From: Methanosarcinales archaeon
GTDB lineage: Archaea > Halobacteriota > Syntropharchaeia > Alkanophagales > Methanospirareceae
NCBI GenBank assembly: GCA_025464425.1
Contig: JAODGV010000001.1
Span: 1-9,502 of the forward strand
Direction: 5' to 3'
DNA length: 9,502 nucleotides
How positions within the stretch are numbered: the stretch's first letter is position 1; every line of letters begins with the position of its first letter. The notes under the pieces are model-generated. The model was given only the letters and a program-made list of their open reading frames with translations. It was not told the DNA's origin and made no database searches. The position numbers were made by a program, and so were the translations under genes. Shown piece after piece: positions 6,377-9,502 of this stretch.

Positions 6377-7429
6377 TTATTTCCCGGTCTTTCTACGTTC
6401 CTTCTCTGCAATACCCGCTCTCTTCTTCTGCTCCATCAACCGGTGTACCAGTTCGGTGCCCGAAGGATCTAATGGCTTGGCATCTATGAACCCACGTTCC
6501 ACAGCGCCCTCGAAGATGTCCTTTCCGAGATATGTACGAACGATAACGGTTGATTTACCTTCGGGTGTGCCACTGTTGCCCACACTAATATCAGAGAACA
6601 GAGCAGTGAAATCTTCGCATATCCGACATCCTTCGCGCTTATAAGGCTCGATCTCTGAGATATCGGTACTTAATAACTCCTTTGCATTACTGTACACGTG
6701 CAGCACATTATTGCTTATCTGCATACCCGTAACCTCTCTTATGTTTATACCACGCTCAGCAGCGAGATACTCATTGACCAACCCCTTATAGGAGTAAGAG
6801 CCCATACAGAAAAGACCAATTCGCAACCTTATGATGGAAGCGAAGTTGTGTGCATTATGCGTGTCCCGTCCAACTGCAAGCATCTTCTCATAACCCGCAA
6901 TCTGACATGGCGTACCGACCAGTGCGACACTCCAGAGCCCACGATCTATGATGGCATCCGGTATTCCGGTAAGCGCTGCCGAGGGTGTGTACTTGCTACC
7001 CGCAGCTTTTATCAGGCTTGATCTGTCCATAGCAACCTGCACACGAGTTTTCCAGTGCTCATCACGTACAACCGTTACACAACCCTCCACTATACCATCG
7101 GCAAGGGCATAAGCAAGTAGCGCAGTTACTGCACCACCATCCTGAGCCGCTGCTCTTAGCCCCTCATCGGTCGCTACAACTTCATACATCTCCTCCAGTT
7201 CATGCCTCATCTCCGGCTTCTCCACTCGTGGACACTGGTAATAACAGTATCCGCAATCGGGTGGGCATTCCAGCCCCTCGCCCATTACCGGACGCTCTTT
7301 ATCATGGTCCACGCTGAGATACCCGTAATTGAGCAGTCTACAGGTCGCTACACAGCCACCACAGAGCGCACATTTGCCATTATCTATCACTTCCTGCTCC
7401 AGATCACTAAAATCCTTCTTAGCTTCCAT
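6377..7429 (-). CDS. coenzyme F420-linked FrhB/FpoF-family iron-sulfur flavoprotein
   Basis: This 350-residue protein is related to the beta subunits of F420-reducing hydrogenase (FrhB), F420H2 dehydrogenase FpoF/FqoF and formate dehydrogenase FdhB. These proteins pass electrons between F420, FAD and Fe-S clusters. The N-terminal ferredoxin-like part has C20-x2-C23-x2-C26-x3-C30 and a second group C55-x3-C59-x2-C62-x3-C66-Pro. The FrhB core follows, with the DGGAVTALLAYAL block (97-109), KAAGSKYTPS (141-150), VGTPCQIAGYEKM (171-183), GLFCMGSYSYKGL (205-217) and CRICEDFTALFSDISVG (268-284). Two upstream in-frame residue blocks (13 codons from 7468) were excluded because they overlap the TATA element. 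No hydrogenase, formate dehydrogenase or Fpo membrane genes are adjacent, so the electron partner is unknown; the downstream DUF447 flavoprotein is the obvious candidate neighbour. Confidence 0.85.
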   Translation of the reverse strand: MEAKKDFSDLEQEVIDNGKCALCGGCVATCRLLNYGYLSVDHDKERPVMGEGLECPPDCGYCYYQCPRVEKPEMRHELEEMYEVVATDEGLRAAAQDGGAVTALLAYALADGIVEGCVTVVRDEHWKTRVQVAMDRSSLIKAAGSKYTPSAALTGIPDAIIDRGLWSVALVGTPCQIAGYEKMLAVGRDTHNAHNFASIIRLRIGLFCMGSYSYKGLVNEYLAAERGINIREVTGMQISNNVLHVYSNAKELLSTDISEIEPYKREGCRICEDFTALFSDISVGNSGTPEGKSTVIVRTYLGKDIFEGAVERGFIDAKPLDPSGTELVHRLMEQKKRAGIAEKERRKTGK

Positions 7430-7450
7430 GATAACCAATTTGATACAGGT

Positions 7451-7462
7451 TTTATATATAAA
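7451..7462. promoter_or_regulatory. palindromic TATA box shared by two divergent genes
   Basis: TTTATATATAAA is an exact 12-bp palindrome, so it reads as the same TATA box on both strands. Its centre is about 27 nt ahead of the minus-strand FrhB-like ATG (ending at 7429), ideal for a leaderless transcript. It is about 60 nt ahead of the plus-strand ATG at 7517, which would give that gene a leader of about 35 nt containing its Shine-Dalgarno and hairpin. A second plus-strand TATA candidate, CTATAAT at 7484-7490, could serve the secreted-protein gene separately. Confidence 0.55.
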
Positions 7463-7490
7463 CATCAATTTTTCTCGGAATGACTATAAT

Positions 7491-7508
7491 CACTACCATA
7501 CGGTGGTG
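7491..7508 (+). promoter_or_regulatory. hairpin enclosing the Shine-Dalgarno site of the secreted-protein gene
   Basis: CACTACC (7491-7497) can pair with GGTGGTG (7502-7508) across a 4-base loop, with one G-U wobble. T7490-A7509 can extend the stem to 8 bp. The right arm is itself the ribosome binding site, GGTGGTGAG, ending about 6 nt before ATG 7517. This is the only start in the window with an evident Shine-Dalgarno. If the mRNA starts near the palindromic TATA box the hairpin would be in the leader and could hide the site. The pairing is read from sequence; the regulatory effect is inference. Confidence 0.45.
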
Positions 7509-7516
7509 AGAGAATT

Positions 7517-7984
7517 ATGGTAAAGCGCATAGCCATCATAGCGATGTCCGCCTTTACTGTCGCTCTTCTGCTGCTGTTTAGTTTAACAGGTATCAGTTGT
7601 GCAGAGAGCAACAGGACATTGATAATACTGGATACAGGAATAGATTATACACATGAAGATTTAGGGAATTACATAGGCGGTTATGACTTCGTGAATAATG
7701 ATACCGATCCAACGTATGCGGCTTTGGCTTCAAACACAGCCGAAAAGGTGATAATTACAGAGATATACTATGACACCTATCTGAGTGGTGACACTGACGG
7801 TGAGTTCATAAGGATACACAACCCCACAGGGAGTACAATCAACATCGGCGGATGGCAGATAACAGATGGAGAAGGCGTTATTACATTCCCGTCATGGGCA
7901 AGTATAGATGCCGGCGAGAGCTTATATCTCGCTTATAATGCAACCGCATTCCATGATGAGATGCTTCAAAGACGCAAATTTTGA
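7517..7984 (+). CDS. secreted subtilase-fragment/lamin-tail protein, 5' part before a frameshift
   Basis: This is the 155-codon 5' part of a larger gene; it ends at a TGA in 7982-7984. Residues 1-29 form a clear signal peptide (K3-R4, hydrophobic 5-25, likely cut after SCA). Residues 34-65 match the Asp box of subtilisin-family (S8) proteases: ILDTGIDYTHEDL with D39, then GGYDFVNNDTDP. The His (HGTH) and Ser boxes do not follow. From about residue 77 the sequence instead looks like a lamin-tail domain (IITEIYYD, GEFIRIHNPTG, IGGWQITDG, AGESLYLAYN). The last six or so residues after M149 are out-of-frame sequence: the domain continues in the next frame from about 7965. A signal peptide with an SD-preceded ATG fixes the start. 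It cannot be an active protease as written. Confidence 0.75.
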   Translation: MVKRIAIIAMSAFTVALLLLFSLTGISCAESNRTLIILDTGIDYTHEDLGNYIGGYDFVNNDTDPTYAALASNTAEKVIITEIYYDTYLSGDTDGEFIRIHNPTGSTINIGGWQITDGEGVITFPSWASIDAGESLYLAYNATAFHDEMLQRRKF

Positions 7985-9502
7985 GTATGGTGTGGATTCC
8001 GATTCGACGCCGAATATGACGAAGATGGACAAGTGGCTGAAATTGAAGAACGAAGGTGATGAAGTAATCCTGAAGAATGATATAGACGAGATAATAGATG
8101 TCGTGATTTATGGCGATTCCAGCTATTCGGGCAGTGGCTGGAGTGGCTCACCGGTAAAGAGAGAAAGGGACGAGAGGGGATGGACATGGGGTGTGATTCT
8201 TGAACGGGACAGGAACGAGACAACCGGGCAATATGAGGACACGGACTCCTATGCCGATTGGGATGATTATCGTATATACATCGTCGGGCAGTCGCACTTC
8301 CCTTACCAGACTTTTAATTTCACCGGTAACGTCACGGTATTCACCTCCCCGGATAGCAGTTTTAATGCAATCGCAGATGCAATAGACAACGCCAGTGATT
8401 CGATTTATCTCAATGTTTACCAGTTTCGTAATCTCTATCTGATGGATCATCTGATAGAAGCATTGAATAGGGGCGTTGAGGTCAAGATAATGCTTGAAGG
8501 CGACCCGGTAGATGGAATTACAGATGAAGAGCGGTATATTGCGAACAAGACTGTCAATGCAGGTGGATCTGTCAGGTTTATGATAGATGATACAGGCAGA
8601 GGTATTCACGACAGATATGCATTCACACACGCGAAATACGCAGTTATAGACAATGAAACCACGATAGTAATGTCAGAGAACTGGGATAATACAGGCGTAC
8701 CCACCAGCAATACCTTCGGTAACAGGGGCTGGGGTGTTATTATAAACAATCCGGATGTAGCGGATTATTTCAATCAGGTCTTCTTTGAAGACTGGAAGCC
8801 AGCGAGCAAGGACAGTTTCCCTTTCACCGTGAACGACACAATCTATGGTAATAAATATGGTGCGCCTCCACATGATTTCATGCCAGATCGGACAGTCATG
8901 ACAGGTAATTACACGCATCCATTTGAGAGCAAAACTATTTCTGGTGAGTTTAATGTCTCCCCTGTTTTAGCGCCCGATACATCGCTGATGCAGACGAAAT
9001 CTATTATAGGCATGATAAAAGGCGCGAAGGAATCGGTTTATGTGGAACAGCTTTACATTTACAGGGACTGGGGGACTTATGCTGAGCGAAAACCCAATCC
9101 GTTCTTAGAGGCGGTGCTCAACGCATCAAGGAGAGGATGTGAGGTGAAGATACTGCTGGATCCCAGGTATGGTAAGGAGCATAATGAAGAGACAGTAGCG
9201 TATGTCATGGATATCGCTGCGAAAGAGAATCTGAGTCTGGAGGCGAAGCTGATGGATACCGGGGCGATGGGTCTTAATAAGACGCATAATAAAGGCGTGA
9301 TCGTTGACCGCCGCAAAGTTTTGATCTCAAGCATCAACTGGAACGAATACAGCCCGAGATACAACAGGGAAGCGGGTTTGATCATCGAGAATGAAGATAT
9401 AGCCGAATTTTATGCTGAGGTGTTCCTTTATGACTGGTACGGTGAACTACCACTAACTTTCGATACCGGACCGGGGAGTTATCCATCCATATCAGGCACA
9501 TT
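7908..9502 (+). CDS. two-HKD phospholipase D-like secreted protein, 3' part after frameshift (partial)
   Basis: This frame is open from 7908 (after a TAG at 7905) to the window edge. Genuine coding sequence begins near 7965, where it resumes the lamin-tail domain with FKDANFEYGVD; no start site with a ribosome binding sequence is seen, so it is most likely one gene with the preceding 155-codon frame. After the domain end (about 8290) comes a phospholipase D-type fold with both catalytic motifs: H-A-K-x4-D at 8628-8651, followed by SENWD, and H-N-K-x4-D at 9285-9308, followed by SSINWN. Such proteins cleave or transfer phosphodiester bonds in lipids or nucleic acids. Secretion via the upstream signal peptide would place it outside the cell. 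The last residues, FDTGPGSYPSISGT, resemble the opening of a module common in archaeal surface proteins (from memory). The C-terminus lies beyond the window. Confidence 0.8.
   Translation, partial: MPARAYISLIMQPHSMMRCFKDANFEYGVDSDSTPNMTKMDKWLKLKNEGDEVILKNDIDEIIDVVIYGDSSYSGSGWSGSPVKRERDERGWTWGVILERDRNETTGQYEDTDSYADWDDYRIYIVGQSHFPYQTFNFTGNVTVFTSPDSSFNAIADAIDNASDSIYLNVYQFRNLYLMDHLIEALNRGVEVKIMLEGDPVDGITDEERYIANKTVNAGGSVRFMIDDTGRGIHDRYAFTHAKYAVIDNETTIVMSENWDNTGVPTSNTFGNRGWGVIINNPDVADYFNQVFFEDWKPASKDSFPFTVNDTIYGNKYGAPPHDFMPDRTVMTGNYTHPFESKTISGEFNVSPVLAPDTSLMQTKSIIGMIKGAKESVYVEQLYIYRDWGTYAERKPNPFLEAVLNASRRGCEVKILLDPRYGKEHNEETVAYVMDIAAKENLSLEAKLMDTGAMGLNKTHNKGVIVDRRKVLISSINWNEYSPRYNREAGLIIENEDIAEFYAEVFLYDWYGELPLTFDTGPGSYPSISGT

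Noticed and set aside
8148..8630. 160-codon minus-strand frame opposite the PLD-like region.
   Set aside because: The plus frame carries both HKD motifs and stays open to the window edge; the minus frame is a shadow.

Overview
The window reads as a chromosome segment of a euryarchaeon, most likely from the methanogen or anaerobic-methane-oxidiser (ANME-1/Syntrophoarchaeum-like) part of the tree. The evidence is an archaeal-type phosphopantetheine adenylyltransferase, an ADP-forming acyl-CoA synthetase, a DUF447 flavoprotein, an F420-linked FrhB-family iron-sulfur protein, frequent ATA and AGG codons, and TATA boxes about 24-32 nt ahead of most start codons instead of Shine-Dalgarno sites. The lineage is an inference from gene content. 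No rRNA, tRNA, CRISPR array or insertion sequence was seen, and no gene-free stretch exceeds 300 bases.

Layout. Bases 1-59 may hold the tail of an unidentified upstream gene. Two plus-strand metabolic genes follow: the alpha subunit of class I fumarase (96-959) and a citramalate/2-isopropylmalate synthase (1074-2558). They are separated by a 112-nt gap that carries four tandem copies of a 12-bp repeat. A minus-strand Fe-S protein (2536-3012) overlaps the synthase tail to tail by 23 bp. It is divergent from a plus-strand pair: CoA-biosynthetic PPAT (coaD, 3145-3612) and, 15 nt later, ADP-forming acetyl/acyl-CoA synthetase (3628-5673). Next come two minus-strand redox genes, an FrhB-like protein (6377-7429) and DUF447 (5722-6333). 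The window ends in a plus-strand secreted-protein gene (7517 to beyond 9502).

How the genes fit together. The first two-thirds is central carbon and CoA metabolism: fumarate/malate, chain elongation from acetyl-CoA, CoA synthesis, and ATP formation from acyl-CoA. The 5.7-7.4 kb part is probably F420/flavin electron transfer. The most unusual locus is the last one. A signal peptide leads into a lone subtilase Asp-box fragment, then a lamin-tail-like domain, then a two-HKD phospholipase D-type domain, and finally what looks like the start of an archaeal surface module. The reading frame is broken once near base 7964. The gene shares an exactly palindromic TATA box with the divergent FrhB-like gene, and its ribosome binding site lies in a predicted hairpin.
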